From Gemmatimonadales bacterium (GTDB lineage Bacteria; Gemmatimonadota; Gemmatimonadetes; Palauibacterales; Palauibacteraceae), in contig VXOJ01000004.1 of NCBI GenBank assembly GCA_009840115.1, positions 1-52,827 on the forward strand: a stretch of DNA of 52,827 bases, read 5' to 3'. Every line of letters starts with the position of its first letter. Within the stretch, counting starts at the first letter, position 1. A model generated the notes under the pieces. That model was given only the letters and a program-made list of their open reading frames with translations, ran no database searches and was not told where the DNA came from. A program made the position numbers and the translations under genes. This document shows, one piece after another, positions 1-8,088 of the stretch.

Positions 1-409
1 CCCGGAGCCCCCTCCGCCGGAATCCTCCGGCGGCGCGCCAGCCGCCCGGGTCCGCGAGGCGTGGGCCGCGGCGGTCGCCGAGATGCCGGGGCTGGGCGGA
101 ATGTCCGGCCTGGCCCTGCGCGGCACGGAGGTCGACGGTCTCGTGGATGGCGAGGTCCGGCTCCGCGTCCAGGCCGGATTGCGGGAGGAACTCGAGAAGC
201 TGTTCAAGGACGAGTCGCGTTCCGGCCCTCTGCGCGCGAACCTCGCGGAACGCCTGGGGTTGCCGACCGTGAAGTTCGCGATCGTCGACCACAACGGCGG
301 CCGCATGACCGCCGGGGAAGCGGCCCGGTCGCGGGTCGAGCGGATGCTGGACGGAAACCCGCAGCTCCGGGAAGCCGTGAAGGAACTCGACCTCACCCTG
401 AAGGAGTAG
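1..409 (+). CDS. dnaX: DNA polymerase III subunit gamma/tau, C-terminal end (partial)
   Basis: The frame is open from base 2 and ends at TAG 407-409, so about 135 C-terminal residues are present and the start lies outside the window. A Pro/Gly/Ala-rich linker is followed by a compact mixed helix/strand segment (VREAWAAAV... to ...LDLTLKE) of the type found at the end of bacterial tau-like subunits, with conserved hydrophobic strands such as VKFAIVDHNGG. The AAA+ clamp-loader core cannot be seen. Identity rests mainly on context: dnaX directly precedes ybaB and recR in very many bacteria, and here the ybaB start is 10 nt downstream with the sequence AAGGAG between. The tail is the part of tau that contacts the polymerase or helicase in the replisome. 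Confidence 0.72.
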   Translation, partial: PEPPPPESSGGAPAARVREAWAAAVAEMPGLGGMSGLALRGTEVDGLVDGEVRLRVQAGLREELEKLFKDESRSGPLRANLAERLGLPTVKFAIVDHNGGRMTAGEAARSRVERMLDGNPQLREAVKELDLTLKE

Positions 410-419
410 GAGAATCCGA

Positions 420-755
420 GTGGACGGCGTGAACATCCAGCAGTTGATTCAACTCAGCCAGCAGATGCAGTCGCGCATGAGCGAGATGCAGGAGAAGCTC
501 GAGCGCGAGACGATGACGGCGGCTTCGGGCGGCGGCATGGTCGAGGTGACGGTGGACGGCCAGGGCAACATCAAGGGCGTCTCCATCGATCCCGCCGCGG
601 TGGACCCGGAAGAGGTCGAGATGCTCGAGGACCTCATCGTCGCCGCGGCCTCGGCGGCGCAGCGGCGGGCGAAGGATCGAATGGAGAGCGAGATGCGCCA
701 GGCGGCGGGAGGCCTGCCGCTGCCGGGTCTGGGCAACTTCCTCGGCCGTCCGTGA
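420..755 (+). CDS. ebfC: YbaB/EbfC family nucleoid-associated DNA-binding protein
   Basis: The product has 111 aa, typical for this family, which forms small dimers that bind DNA and associate with the nucleoid. The N-terminus (residues 6-35) is a Gln/Met/Glu-rich helix. A three-strand centre (GGGMVEVTVDGQGNIKGVSI) and the family's DPEEVEMLEDLI acidic stretch follow, and the end is a Gly/Pro-rich tail. The start is GTG at 420, a few bases after a strong GGAG/AAGGAG ribosome site inside the dnaX tail. The stop overlaps the recR start (GTGA at 752-755), so translation is likely coupled. The dnaX-ebfC-recR order is classical. Confidence 0.93.
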   Translation: MDGVNIQQLIQLSQQMQSRMSEMQEKLERETMTAASGGGMVEVTVDGQGNIKGVSIDPAAVDPEEVEMLEDLIVAAASAAQRRAKDRMESEMRQAAGGLPLPGLGNFLGRP

Positions 756-1339
756 ACGCGATCGAAGCGCTCGTGGGCGAACTCGGCCGGCTCCCCGGGA
801 TCGGCCGCAAGACCGCCCGCCGGCTCACGTACCACCTTCTCAAGAGTTCGAAGGACGATTCCCGGCGGCTGGCGCGGGCCATAGAGCGGGTCGCGGCGGA
901 GGTCCGCGTGTGCGGCGCCTGCGGCAACCTCAGCGACATGGAGCCGTGCGAATACTGCCGCAGCCCGAGGCGCGATCCCGGGCAGGTGTGCGTCGTGGAG
1001 GAAGCGTCGGACATCCCGGCGATCGAGAACTCGGGGAACTTCGGGGGGTTGTATCATGTACTTGGCGGGCGGTTGTCCCCGCTCGACGGGGTCGGGCCCG
1101 AAGACCTGAACATCAAGGCCCTGCTGCGGCGTCTCGACACCCCGGTCCGGGAGGTGATCATCGCGACGAACGCGAGCGTGGAGGGAGAGGCGACGGCGAC
1201 GTACCTGCAGCGCCTGCTCGCCTCGGCCGCCGACGTCACCGTCACGCGGCTTGCCCGCGGGCTGCCCGTGGGAGGGGACCTCGAGTACGCCGACGGGGTG
1301 ACGATCGCCGAAGCCTTCGCCGGCCGACGGGAGATGTAG
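752..1339 (+). CDS. recR: Recombination mediator protein RecR
   Basis: The product has 195 aa and the standard RecR layout. A helix-hairpin-helix lies near residues 9-30 (GELGRLPGIGRKTARRL). A C4 zinc finger uses Cys54, Cys57, Cys66 and Cys69. A Toprim domain starts near residue 79 (VCVVEE) and includes the family stretch GGLYHVLGGRLSPLDG. The C-terminal GxPxGGDLEYAD block is present. With RecO (and RecF), RecR loads RecA at SSB-coated gaps. The GTG start at 752 overlaps the ebfC stop. All four zinc ligands and the Walker-like C-terminal motif are intact. Confidence 0.97.
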   Translation: MNAIEALVGELGRLPGIGRKTARRLTYHLLKSSKDDSRRLARAIERVAAEVRVCGACGNLSDMEPCEYCRSPRRDPGQVCVVEEASDIPAIENSGNFGGLYHVLGGRLSPLDGVGPEDLNIKALLRRLDTPVREVIIATNASVEGEATATYLQRLLASAADVTVTRLARGLPVGGDLEYADGVTIAEAFAGRREM

Positions 1340-1346
1340 CGAACCG

Positions 1347-1697
1347 ATGACGACTCGAATCGAATACGACGACGCGGACCGCCGTTCCGCGACGGGCTGG
1401 AAGATCGCGGCCGCGGCCCTGCTCGGCGCCGCCGCGGCCGTCGGCCTCGGGATCTATCTCGCGCGAGACCAGATGCGGCGCCACCGGCGCGAACTGTTCA
1501 GTCCGCACCCGCTCCGGCGCCTGGCCGCCCTCGGATACCTGAAGTCGCACCCGTCGGTGGACGATCTGCCGCTGCTGAGAGATTATCTGGCATGGGAGGA
1601 ACGGCCGCTCCTCCGCAAGCGCGCCACCGCGGTCCTGGAGAGTCTCGAGAGCGTGCTCGCGAGCGACGCCCCACTGGAGAGCGGAGACCCACACTGA
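1347..1697 (+). CDS. Small membrane-anchored protein of unknown function
   Basis: The product has 116 aa. One Ala/Gly-rich transmembrane helix (about residues 17-39) is followed by a basic stretch (RDQMRRHRRE) and a helical segment (PLRRLAALGYLKSHP... LLRDYLAWEE) that resembles a single HEAT-like repeat pair. The basic residues after the helix suggest the C-terminal part is cytoplasmic. I do not recognise a named family. It sits between recR (7 nt upstream) and pgsA, whose probable CTG start overlaps its TGA. Codon use matches the neighbours, so it is likely a real gene. Confidence 0.7.
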   Translation: MTTRIEYDDADRRSATGWKIAAAALLGAAAAVGLGIYLARDQMRRHRRELFSPHPLRRLAALGYLKSHPSVDDLPLLRDYLAWEERPLLRKRATAVLESLESVLASDAPLESGDPH

Positions 1698-2323
1698 ATC
1701 TCCCGAACGCGATTACCACGGGCCGGATCCTCGCGGCTCCCGTCGTGACGGCGCTGCTCCTGCAGCCCCGCCCGGCGCCCCGCATGATCGCGTTCGTCGT
1801 GTTCGTCGTCGCCGCGCTCTCGGACCTGTGGGACGGACACCTGGCCCGGGCCCGCGGCGAGGTGACCTCCTTCGGCAAGATCATCGACCCGCTCGCCGAC
1901 AAGCTGCTGCTCGTCGCCGCCCTCATCCCCGTCTACACCATCAATCTCGGGCAGGAGGGAATCCCCTCTCTCCCCGTGTTCCGCGTCATCCCGCTCTGGG
2001 CCATCGTCATCTTCCTGGGGCGCGAGGCGCTGATCACCCTGCTCCGGTCCTTCGCCGCGCGGCGCGGCGAGATCGTCGCGGCGCAGATCCTGGGCAAGAG
2101 GAAGGCGCTCGCGCAGAACATCTTCATCGGCTCCGCGATTCTCTGGGTCGCGTTTCTGACCCCCGGCTTCGTGGCCCCCGGCGGCTGGGCGTGGCAGGCG
2201 TTCTCGGCGTTCCACGGCTGGTTCACGACGACGTTCCTCACCCTCGCCGTGCTGCTCACCCTGGCCTCCGCCGTGACCTACCTGGGCATGTTCTCGCGCG
2301 TCATGGCGGGGCGCCATTCGTAA
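1694..2323 (+). CDS. pgsA: CDP-diacylglycerol-glycerol-3-phosphate 3-phosphatidyltransferase (PgsA)
   Basis: This integral membrane enzyme makes phosphatidylglycerophosphate from CDP-diacylglycerol and glycerol-3-phosphate. The CDP-alcohol phosphotransferase signature D-x2-D-G-x2-A-R-x8-G-x3-D-x3-D is complete (Asp44, Asp47, Gly48, Ala51, Arg52, Gly61, Asp65, Asp69 counted from the start used here). Several hydrophobic helices follow. Homologues usually begin MNLPN.., and here NLPNAITTGRIL is preceded by CTG at 1694, which forms CTGA with the upstream stop and lies 7 nt after GGAG. The only in-frame ATG (1592) would create a 34-residue Arg-rich extension inside the previous gene, so I prefer CTG. 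Product 209 aa. Confidence 0.9.
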   Translation: MNLPNAITTGRILAAPVVTALLLQPRPAPRMIAFVVFVVAALSDLWDGHLARARGEVTSFGKIIDPLADKLLLVAALIPVYTINLGQEGIPSLPVFRVIPLWAIVIFLGREALITLLRSFAARRGEIVAAQILGKRKALAQNIFIGSAILWVAFLTPGFVAPGGWAWQAFSAFHGWFTTTFLTLAVLLTLASAVTYLGMFSRVMAGRHS

Positions 2324-2336
2324 GCGCGGTCCGTCG

Positions 2337-2801
2337 CTGTTCGAGGCCGCCTCGGCGCTCATCGAGAGCCTGCGGGAGAGGGGTCACACGCTGGTGCTCG
2401 CCGAGAGTTGCACGGGCGGCCTCATCGGCGCCTCCCTCACCGCCGTTCCCGGCGCTTCGGAGGTTTTGTGGGGTGGGCTGATAAGCTACGATGACGCCGC
2501 CAAGCGGGCGCTGCTGAAGGTGTCGGAGGCGTCGCTCCGCCGGCACGGCGCCGTCTCGCGGACGGTGGCGGAGGAGATGGCGGCCGGGGCGCGGCGCGTG
2601 GCGAAGAGCACCTGGTCCATCGCCGTCACGGGCATCGCGGGGCCCTCGGGCGGATCCGCCGACAAGCCCGTGGGCACGGTGTGGATCGCCCACGACGGCC
2701 CCTCCCGCGACGCGCGGTGCCACCGCTTCGGGGGGAGCCGGGAAGCGATCCGGGAAGCGGCCGCGCTCGAAGCGATGCGCTGGCTCGATTCACGGCTTTG
2801 A
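2337..2801 (+). CDS. pncC: CinA C-terminal-domain amidase (PncC-type nicotinamide-nucleotide amidohydrolase)
   Basis: This is a stand-alone CinA C-terminal domain of about 154 aa, comparable to E. coli PncC. That enzyme deamidates nicotinamide mononucleotide to nicotinate mononucleotide for NAD recycling. Diagnostic blocks are AESCTGG, the SYDDAAKRALLKV stretch, HGAVS, VTGIAGPSGG and KPVGTVW. The start is uncertain: the first standard codon (GTG 2394) would cut off the conserved helix before AESCTGG, while the frame is open back to 2277. CTG 2337 (FEAASALIESLRERG..) or ATT 2316 would restore it. No clear ribosome site decides between them. It follows pgsA closely and precedes grpE. Confidence 0.87.
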   Translation: MFEAASALIESLRERGHTLVLAESCTGGLIGASLTAVPGASEVLWGGLISYDDAAKRALLKVSEASLRRHGAVSRTVAEEMAAGARRVAKSTWSIAVTGIAGPSGGSADKPVGTVWIAHDGPSRDARCHRFGGSREAIREAAALEAMRWLDSRL

Positions 2802-2823
2802 CGAGCATACTCGAGGATATTCG

Positions 2824-3441
2824 ATGGGAAAGAGGGATCTGGAGCAGGAGATGGAGAGCGCGGCGCCGGAGGATGCCGTTCCCGAAGACGCCGCCGCCGA
2901 ACCGGACGCGTCCGAGGAGGCTGCGGCTTCGGAGACGCCCGGGCACGTGGACGAAGTCCGCCCGCCCGAATCCGGCGAGGACCCCGGACCGGAGGGCGAA
3001 CTCGCGGCGCTGCAGGACCGCCACCTCCGGCTCGCGGCCGAGTTCGACAACTTCCGTCGCCGGACGAGACGCGAGTTGGGCGATGAGGGGGAGCGGGCGC
3101 GCGCGGACCTCGCGGGCAAGCTGCTCGAACTGATGGACGACCTGCAGCGCGTGGCCGACACGCCGCTCGAGGGCACGACGACGGAGGCGCTGCACGAGGG
3201 CATCGGACTGGTGGCCCGGAAGTTCGCGAAGATCCTCTCGGACACCGGGGTGGAGCCGGTGAATCCGGTGGACGAGCGCTTCGACCCCAACCTCCACGAC
3301 GCGCTCATGATGACTCCGACCGACGACCCGGAGCAGGACGAGTTCGTGTCGCACGTCGTCCTCATCGGATACCGGCTCGGCGACCGGCTGCTCCGCCCCG
3401 CGCGCGTCACGGTCTACCGCCACGAAGCCGAAGCCTCCTGA
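2824..3441 (+). CDS. grpE: Nucleotide exchange factor GrpE
   Basis: This 205-aa cytoplasmic cofactor releases ADP from DnaK. About 60 residues of acidic, Ala/Glu-rich leader precede a long helix starting near [26 protein letters not shown], which is the classic GrpE core. A beta domain follows with the family signatures [15 protein letters not shown] and the closing [23 protein letters not shown]. The ATG at 2824 lies after a GAGGA-like site. dnaJ follows after 4 nt, so the two are co-transcribed; dnaK is not in the window. Confidence 0.96.
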   Translation: MGKRDLEQEMESAAPEDAVPEDAAAEPDASEEAAASETPGHVDEVRPPESGEDPGPEGELAALQDRHLRLAAEFDNFRRRTRRELGDEGERARADLAGKLLELMDDLQRVADTPLEGTTTEALHEGIGLVARKFAKILSDTGVEPVNPVDERFDPNLHDALMMTPTDDPEQDEFVSHVVLIGYRLGDRLLRPARVTVYRHEAEAS

Positions 3442-3445
3442 TCCG

Positions 3446-4546
3446 ATGGCGACGCAGGCGAAGGACTACTACAAGATTCTCGGGGTCGCCGAGAACGCGA
3501 GCGCGGACGAGATCCGCAAGGCCTACCGCAAGCTCGCGAAGGAGCACCACCCGGACGCGAACGCGGGCGATCCGAGGTCGACGGAGAAGTTCAAGGAAGT
3601 GTCGGAGGCGCACGGCGTCCTCTCCGATCCCGACAAGCGCAAGAAGTACGACCGCGTGCGGAAGTACGGTGGCCTCGGAGCGTTCGGTCCCGCCCAGCCG
3701 GGCGGAGCCCCGGGAGGGGCGGGCGGCTTCAAGTTCGAGGACCTGTCCGACCTGGGCGGCATCGGCGGCATCTTCTCCTCGATCTTCGATTTCGGGAAGA
3801 AGGGGAAGCCGGAGAAGGAGGGGCCGACGCGGGGCCGCAACGTCGAATACCTGGTCACGGTGCCGCTCCGCACGGCGGCGCGCGGCGGCCGGGTCGCGGT
3901 CACGGTGCCGATCAGCGAGGAGTGCGCGACGTGCGACGGGGACGGGGCGGCGCCCGGCACGTCGCTGAAACCCTGCCCCGAGTGCGATGGGAGGGGCGAA
4001 GTCACGTTCGGGCAGGGCGGGTTCTCCGTCAGGCGCCCGTGCCCCGTGTGCGTGCGCCGCGGGATGGTGCCGGAGACGCCGTGCTCGAGTTGCTCCGGGC
4101 GCGGCCAGGTGAACAGTCGGCGCAAGCTCAGCGTCAAGGTGCCCGCGGGAGTCGAGAACGGTTCGCGCGTCCGCATCTCCGGCAAGGGCGAGCGCGGCCC
4201 GGGCGGCGGCCCCGCGGGCGACCTCATCATCAAGTTCCAGGTCGACCCCGACCGCTTCTTCACCCGCGACGGGCTCGACCTCGCCTGCGAGGTGCCGATC
4301 AACGTGGCGCAGGCGATTCTCGGCTCGAAGGTCAAGGTGAGGACGATCGGCGGGAACAGGGTCGTGCTCCGGATCCCGCCCGGTACGCAGAGCGGCACCA
4401 CCTTCCGGATTCGCGGCCAGGGGATCCGGCGCGGCGAGAACCAGGGCGACCAGCTCGTCAAGGTCGTCGTGGAGACGCCCGACCTCTCCGGCGAGGGCCT
4501 GCAGAAGGTGAAGGACCTCGCGCAGCAGGAGGGCCTCTCCTACTGA
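3446..4546 (+). CDS. dnaJ: Chaperone protein DnaJ
   Basis: This 366-aa type-I Hsp40 stimulates DnaK ATPase and delivers clients. The J domain (residues 7-70) has the invariant HPD at 35-37. A short Gly/Phe region follows, then four zinc-binding repeats ([32 protein letters not shown]). The third repeat departs from CxxCxGxG by lacking the first glycine but keeps both cysteines. The C-terminal substrate-binding domain and dimerisation tail are present. It is translationally close to grpE and convergent with mnmA, with 13 nt between stop codons and no obvious terminator. Confidence 0.96.
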   Translation: MATQAKDYYKILGVAENASADEIRKAYRKLAKEHHPDANAGDPRSTEKFKEVSEAHGVLSDPDKRKKYDRVRKYGGLGAFGPAQPGGAPGGAGGFKFEDLSDLGGIGGIFSSIFDFGKKGKPEKEGPTRGRNVEYLVTVPLRTAARGGRVAVTVPISEECATCDGDGAAPGTSLKPCPECDGRGEVTFGQGGFSVRRPCPVCVRRGMVPETPCSSCSGRGQVNSRRKLSVKVPAGVENGSRVRISGKGERGPGGGPAGDLIIKFQVDPDRFFTRDGLDLACEVPINVAQAILGSKVKVRTIGGNRVVLRIPPGTQSGTTFRIRGQGIRRGENQGDQLVKVVVETPDLSGEGLQKVKDLAQQEGLSY

Positions 4547-4559
4547 CCCTCGGCGCCCG

Positions 4560-5657
4560 TCAGTTCGAGACGATGATGCCGCCGCCGAGGACGAGGTCGT
4601 CCCGGTAGAGCACGGCGCTCTGTCCGGGCGTGATCGCCGACTGGGGGATGGGCAGCTCCAGCGAGAAGCCGGTCCGCGTCGCCGCGATGACATCGGCCTC
4701 GACGATCGCGGCCCCATGCCGGATCCGAACGCCGATGCGCTCGCCGGCGGCGGGTGGCTCGGCCAGCCAGTTCACGCCCCGGGCGCCGATGCGCGAGCGC
4801 GCCAGCGAGCCCCGCGGCCCGATGATGACGTCGCGCGACTCCGGCCGGATCTCGAGCACGAACATCGGCTCCGGGAGACCACCCGGCAGTCCCTTTCGCT
4901 GTCCCACCGTGTAGTGCGCGTAGCCCGGGTGTTCCCCCGCGTCGGAGCCGTCCTCGAAGCGGATGGCGCCGGGCGAGAGGGCAGGGTGGTCTTCCGGCAG
5001 GTACCGGCGCAGGACCCCCGCGTAGTCGTTGTCCGGGACGAAGCAGATCTCGAACGACTCCGGCTTGTCCGCCGTGTCGAGGCCGAGCCGCCGCGCCTCC
5101 GCGCGCACCTCCGGCTTCGTGAGCTCGCCGACCGGCAGCAGCAGGCGGTCGAGCGCCTCGCGGGGCATCCCCCACAGGAAATATGTCTGGTCCTTGTGGT
5201 CGTCCGCGCCGAGGTGGAGTTCCGGCGGGCCGGAGCGGGGCCGGACGACGCGCGCGTAGTGCCCGGTCGCGAGCCAGCGGCAGTCCAGCGCGTCCGCCCG
5301 CACGAGGAGGTCCCGTAACTTCGTGAAGCTGTTGCAGCGGACGCACGGGAGCGGCGTGCGGCCGGCCGCGTACTCCGACACGAAGTCGTCGATCACGTCG
5401 CGCGTGAACTCCTCCTCCACATCGAACACGTGGTGCGGCATGTCGAGCTGGGCCGCGACGGACTTCGCGTCCGCGATCCCGTCGAGGCCGCAGCAGGTGC
5501 GCGTCGGACCCTCGCTGCCGGTGTAGCAGAAGGTCTTCATCGTCACGCCGATGATCGGACGGCCCTCCCGCGCGAGCAGCGCCGCGGTGAGCGAAGAGTC
5601 CACGCCGCCCGACATGGCGACGAGCACGGCGTCCGCAAGGTGGGTCGGGGCGATCAT
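4560..5657 (-). CDS. mnmA: tRNA-specific 2-thiouridylase MnmA
   Basis: This 365-aa enzyme ATP-dependently activates U34 of tRNA-Lys/Glu/Gln and inserts sulfur. The PP-loop SGGVDSS is at residues 16-22. The Asp/Cys region CCGLDGIADAK is present. The catalytic cysteine pair is Cys108 (PCVRCN) and Cys205 (EICFVPDN), and the SDQTYFL-equivalent is KDQTYFLWG. The central and C-terminal beta domains (YTVGQRKGL..., PIPQSAITPGQSAVLY) complete the family length. It lies 12 nt downstream of a cysteine desulfurase gene on the same strand, which probably supplies its persulfide. Confidence 0.95.
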   Translation of the reverse strand: MIAPTHLADAVLVAMSGGVDSSLTAALLAREGRPIIGVTMKTFCYTGSEGPTRTCCGLDGIADAKSVAAQLDMPHHVFDVEEEFTRDVIDDFVSEYAAGRTPLPCVRCNSFTKLRDLLVRADALDCRWLATGHYARVVRPRSGPPELHLGADDHKDQTYFLWGMPREALDRLLLPVGELTKPEVRAEARRLGLDTADKPESFEICFVPDNDYAGVLRRYLPEDHPALSPGAIRFEDGSDAGEHPGYAHYTVGQRKGLPGGLPEPMFVLEIRPESRDVIIGPRGSLARSRIGARGVNWLAEPPAAGERIGVRIRHGAAIVEADVIAATRTGFSLELPIPQSAITPGQSAVLYRDDLVLGGGIIVSN

Positions 5658-5669
5658 GGACGCGCGATC

Positions 5670-6842
5670 TCAGGCCGTGATGGCGACGACCCGCGCGGCC
5701 ACCCGCGCCAGCGCGTCCGCCGCCGCATCGATGTCCGCCCGGGTCGTGTCGTGGCCGAAGCTGAAGCGCACCGCGGCGTACGGGACGTCGCTCGTGATCC
5801 CGATCGCGTCCAGCACGTCGGAGCCGACGCTCGAGTCGGAGCCGCAGGCCGATCCGCCCGAAACCGCGATCCCCTCGAAGTCCAGCGACACGAGCACGGC
5901 CCCGCTGTCGCACCCCGGAATCCCCACGCTGACGAGATTCGGCATCCGCAGCGGCGCGTCGCCTGCGTGGATCCGCGCATCCGGGACCTCCGCCCGGATC
6001 CGCGCCTCGAGGTGGTCGCGCAGGCCGGTCCAGCGCGCGACCTCCGCCTCGCGGCCCTCGAGCGCGAGCGCGAGCGCGGCCGCGAAGCCCGTCGCGCCGA
6101 TCGGGTTCTGCGTGCCCGGCCACATGGACCTTTCCTGCCCGCCGCCGTAGCTCAGCGGCTCCAGCGTCACCCCCGGCCCCCGGTAGAGGAGGCCGATCCC
6201 CACGGGCCCGCCGAGCTTGTGCGCCGTCGCCGACAGGAGATCGACCGGCGTCCGCTCCAGATCGCAGTCCACCTTCCCCAGCGCCTGCACGGCGTCCGTG
6301 TGCACGAGCGCCCCGTATTCGTGGCCCAGTTCGACGATGTCCCCCATCGCCTGTACCGTGCCGATCTCGTTGTTCGCCCACATCACCGAGATCAGCGTCG
6401 GCGCGTCCGGGTCCGCCGCGAGTTCCCGCCGCAGCCACGCGAGATCGATCGTCCCGGACCGGTCCACGGGAATCCGCGCTGCGCGGGCCCCCTCCACCAC
6501 GCCGCGGTCCGCCGCCTCGAGGCACGCCTTGTGCTCGATCTCGGACACGAACACGCGCGGGCTGCGCCCCGGATTCGCCCGGACGAAGCCGAGGATCGCG
6601 AGGTTGTCCGACTGCGTGCCGCCGCCCGTGAAGTAGATGGACGAGCGCGGGCCCCCGAGCAGATCCGCGATCCGCCCGCGCGCCACTTCGAGGCAGCGAT
6701 GGGCCCGGCGCCCGGGGGCGTGCGCGCTCGCGGGATTGAAGCCGTGCCGCAGCTCCGCTCCCATGGCATCCCACACCTCCGGCCGCATGGGCCAGGTCGC
6801 CGCGTAATCGAGGTAAAGCCGCTCCTGTTCCGGCTGTATCAT
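5670..6842 (-). CDS. Cysteine desulfurase (NifS/IscS family)
   Basis: This 390-aa PLP enzyme converts cysteine to alanine and a protein-bound persulfide. The N-terminal LYLDYAATWP, GGTQSDN and SEIEHKACLE (His104, cofactor stacking) blocks, the Schiff-base lysine in SATAHKLGGP (Lys209) and the persulfide cysteine in SGGSACGSDS (Cys333) are all present. The loop around Cys333 is longer than in group II SufS, which fits the IscS/NifS group. The ATG at 6842 follows an AAAAAGGA ribosome site. Adjacency to mnmA suggests dedication to tRNA thiolation; no iscU or other Fe-S scaffold gene is adjacent, so a general Fe-S role cannot be judged here. Confidence 0.92.
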   Translation of the reverse strand: MIQPEQERLYLDYAATWPMRPEVWDAMGAELRHGFNPASAHAPGRRAHRCLEVARGRIADLLGGPRSSIYFTGGGTQSDNLAILGFVRANPGRSPRVFVSEIEHKACLEAADRGVVEGARAARIPVDRSGTIDLAWLRRELAADPDAPTLISVMWANNEIGTVQAMGDIVELGHEYGALVHTDAVQALGKVDCDLERTPVDLLSATAHKLGGPVGIGLLYRGPGVTLEPLSYGGGQERSMWPGTQNPIGATGFAAALALALEGREAEVARWTGLRDHLEARIRAEVPDARIHAGDAPLRMPNLVSVGIPGCDSGAVLVSLDFEGIAVSGGSACGSDSSVGSDVLDAIGITSDVPYAAVRFSFGHDTTRADIDAAADALARVAARVVAITA

Positions 6843-6889
6843 CGTCCTTTTTCGGTCCGGATTCGCCCGCCGAGCAAAGAGCGTCTATT

Positions 6890-7324
6890 GTGTCGAAGCT
6901 TCAAACGACGCCGCAACTCGGGATGGAGTACATGGAACCACCACGTTCCGCGCCGGGGGGCACCCCGCCGGCGCCAAACCCCACGGGGCCCACGTCCGAC
7001 CCACAGAGCATACCGCCGCGCGGGGCCCCGGTGTTCCGCACCACCGTCCACGGACTCGCCTTTGAAGACCGCGCCCGCCACCTCGACGCCGTAGGCCCGA
7101 AGGAGGAACTCCTCCTGATTCCCGACCCGCCCGGAGGCGAACCCGACGATGTGTGGGTCCATATCCGCGATGGCGACCCCGTCGGCCACCTTCCCCGGGA
7201 GATCGGAGCCTGGCTCGCTCCGTGGATGCGGCGCGGCGGCGCGGCACGCGTGCAGGTGATCAAGGTGGGCGCCGAGTCCGTCCCGAGCTGGAAGCGCCTC
7301 CTCGTCGAGGTCCGCTGCGGCTGA
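6890..7324 (+). CDS. Small stand-alone HIRAN-like domain protein
   Basis: The product has 144 aa with a GTG start at 6890; the in-frame ATG at 6923 or 6932 is an alternative. The first ~45 residues are Pro-rich and probably disordered. The rest (FRTTVHGLAFEDR to the end) has the pattern of a HIRAN domain: a V.GL...R strand, an LLLIPDPPGGEPDDVWVHI block and GDPVGHLPREIGAWLAPWM. HIRAN domains bind DNA 3' ends or serve as processing modules and are usually fused to SNF2 helicases. Here there is no partner domain. It is divergent from the cysteine desulfurase gene and convergent with bshB1 (7 nt between ends). The family call is by eye and moderate. Confidence 0.6.
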   Translation: MSKLQTTPQLGMEYMEPPRSAPGGTPPAPNPTGPTSDPQSIPPRGAPVFRTTVHGLAFEDRARHLDAVGPKEELLLIPDPPGGEPDDVWVHIRDGDPVGHLPREIGAWLAPWMRRGGAARVQVIKVGAESVPSWKRLLVEVRCG

Positions 7325-7331
7325 CGGCTCC

Positions 7332-8057
7332 CTACAACGAGCGGACTCCGAGCTGCGTGACATCGCTCACGCGCATCGTCTCATCGGTATGGAACGGTTC
7401 CCCGTGCGGAGCCCGGATCAGCGATCCGTAGTGCCGCGACGCGGTCTCGATGCGTTCGGCGAGCGGCTGTCCGGTGGGGAAGATCTCGCCCGCCGCCGTC
7501 GCGCCCTCGAACTGTGACGCGTAGCACCGCGCCGCCTCGACCTTGCGCTGGAACTGCGCTTCCGTGAGCGGGACGACGAAGGTCGGCTTCACCGCGTCCT
7601 CCCGGTACGCCATCGCGTAGAGGATCTTCTCCGGCCGGCGCCCCGGTCCGCCTTCATACTCCCGTAGGCCCGCGAGGAAACAGGCGTCGCGCGCGAGTTC
7701 CGAGGCGACCCGGTGATCCGGATGGCGCCCGCGCGGCCAGGGGAGGATCACGGCCGCGGGGGCGAGGTCGCGCAGGTGTCCGACGACGATCCGCCGCGCC
7801 TCCAGCGAGTTCTCGAGCCGCGCATCCGGGAGCCCGGCGTTGACCCGAACGGCCACGCCCAGCACCGCCGCGGCGCGGGCCGCTTCCTCGGCCCGACGCT
7901 CGGGGGTGCCCCGCGAGGCCATCTCGCCGCGCGTAAGATCGAGGATCCCCGTCCGGTACCCCTGCTCCGCGGCGCGGGCCAGCGTTCCGCCGCAGGTGAG
8001 CTCGGCGTCGTCCGGATGCGCCGCTACGGCAAGGAGGTCCAGCGGTGGTTCGGTCAT
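7332..8057 (-). CDS. bshB1: PIG-L family deacetylase, BshB1-type (bacillithiol biosynthesis)
   Basis: The product has 241 aa. Zinc-binding AHPDD is at residues 13-17 and RHPDH at 111-115. The stretches GGTLARAAEQGYRTGILDLTRGE, GLPDARLEN and FLAGLREYEGG, and the terminal RHYGSLI...GEPF, match the BshB1 subfamily rather than mycothiol MshB. BshB1 hydrolyses GlcNAc-malate to GlcN-malate, the second step of bacillithiol synthesis. bshA and bshC are not in the window. The gene lies 31 nt downstream of the ABC permease array on the same strand and may be read through from it. PIG-L enzymes are promiscuous, so substrate assignment is inference from subfamily motifs. Confidence 0.84.
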   Translation of the reverse strand: MTEPPLDLLAVAAHPDDAELTCGGTLARAAEQGYRTGILDLTRGEMASRGTPERRAEEAARAAAVLGVAVRVNAGLPDARLENSLEARRIVVGHLRDLAPAAVILPWPRGRHPDHRVASELARDACFLAGLREYEGGPGRRPEKILYAMAYREDAVKPTFVVPLTEAQFQRKVEAARCYASQFEGATAAGEIFPTGQPLAERIETASRHYGSLIRAPHGEPFHTDETMRVSDVTQLGVRSL

Positions 8058-8088
8058 CGGGTGGTCAGCCGCTTCGCTCTGGGGCCGC

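Noticed and set aside
1592..1693. ATG 1592 as pgsA start
   Set aside because: It would add 34 Arg/Pro-rich residues overlapping the previous gene; conserved PgsA starts match the position of CTG 1694.
2796..2823. CIRCE-type heat-shock operator or sigma70 promoter before grpE
   Set aside because: TTGACG is present at 2798 but there is no -10 at proper spacing, and the local palindrome around CTCGAG does not match the CIRCE inverted repeat.
4547..4559. Terminator between dnaJ and mnmA
   Set aside because: Only 13 nt between stops and no hairpin or T run.
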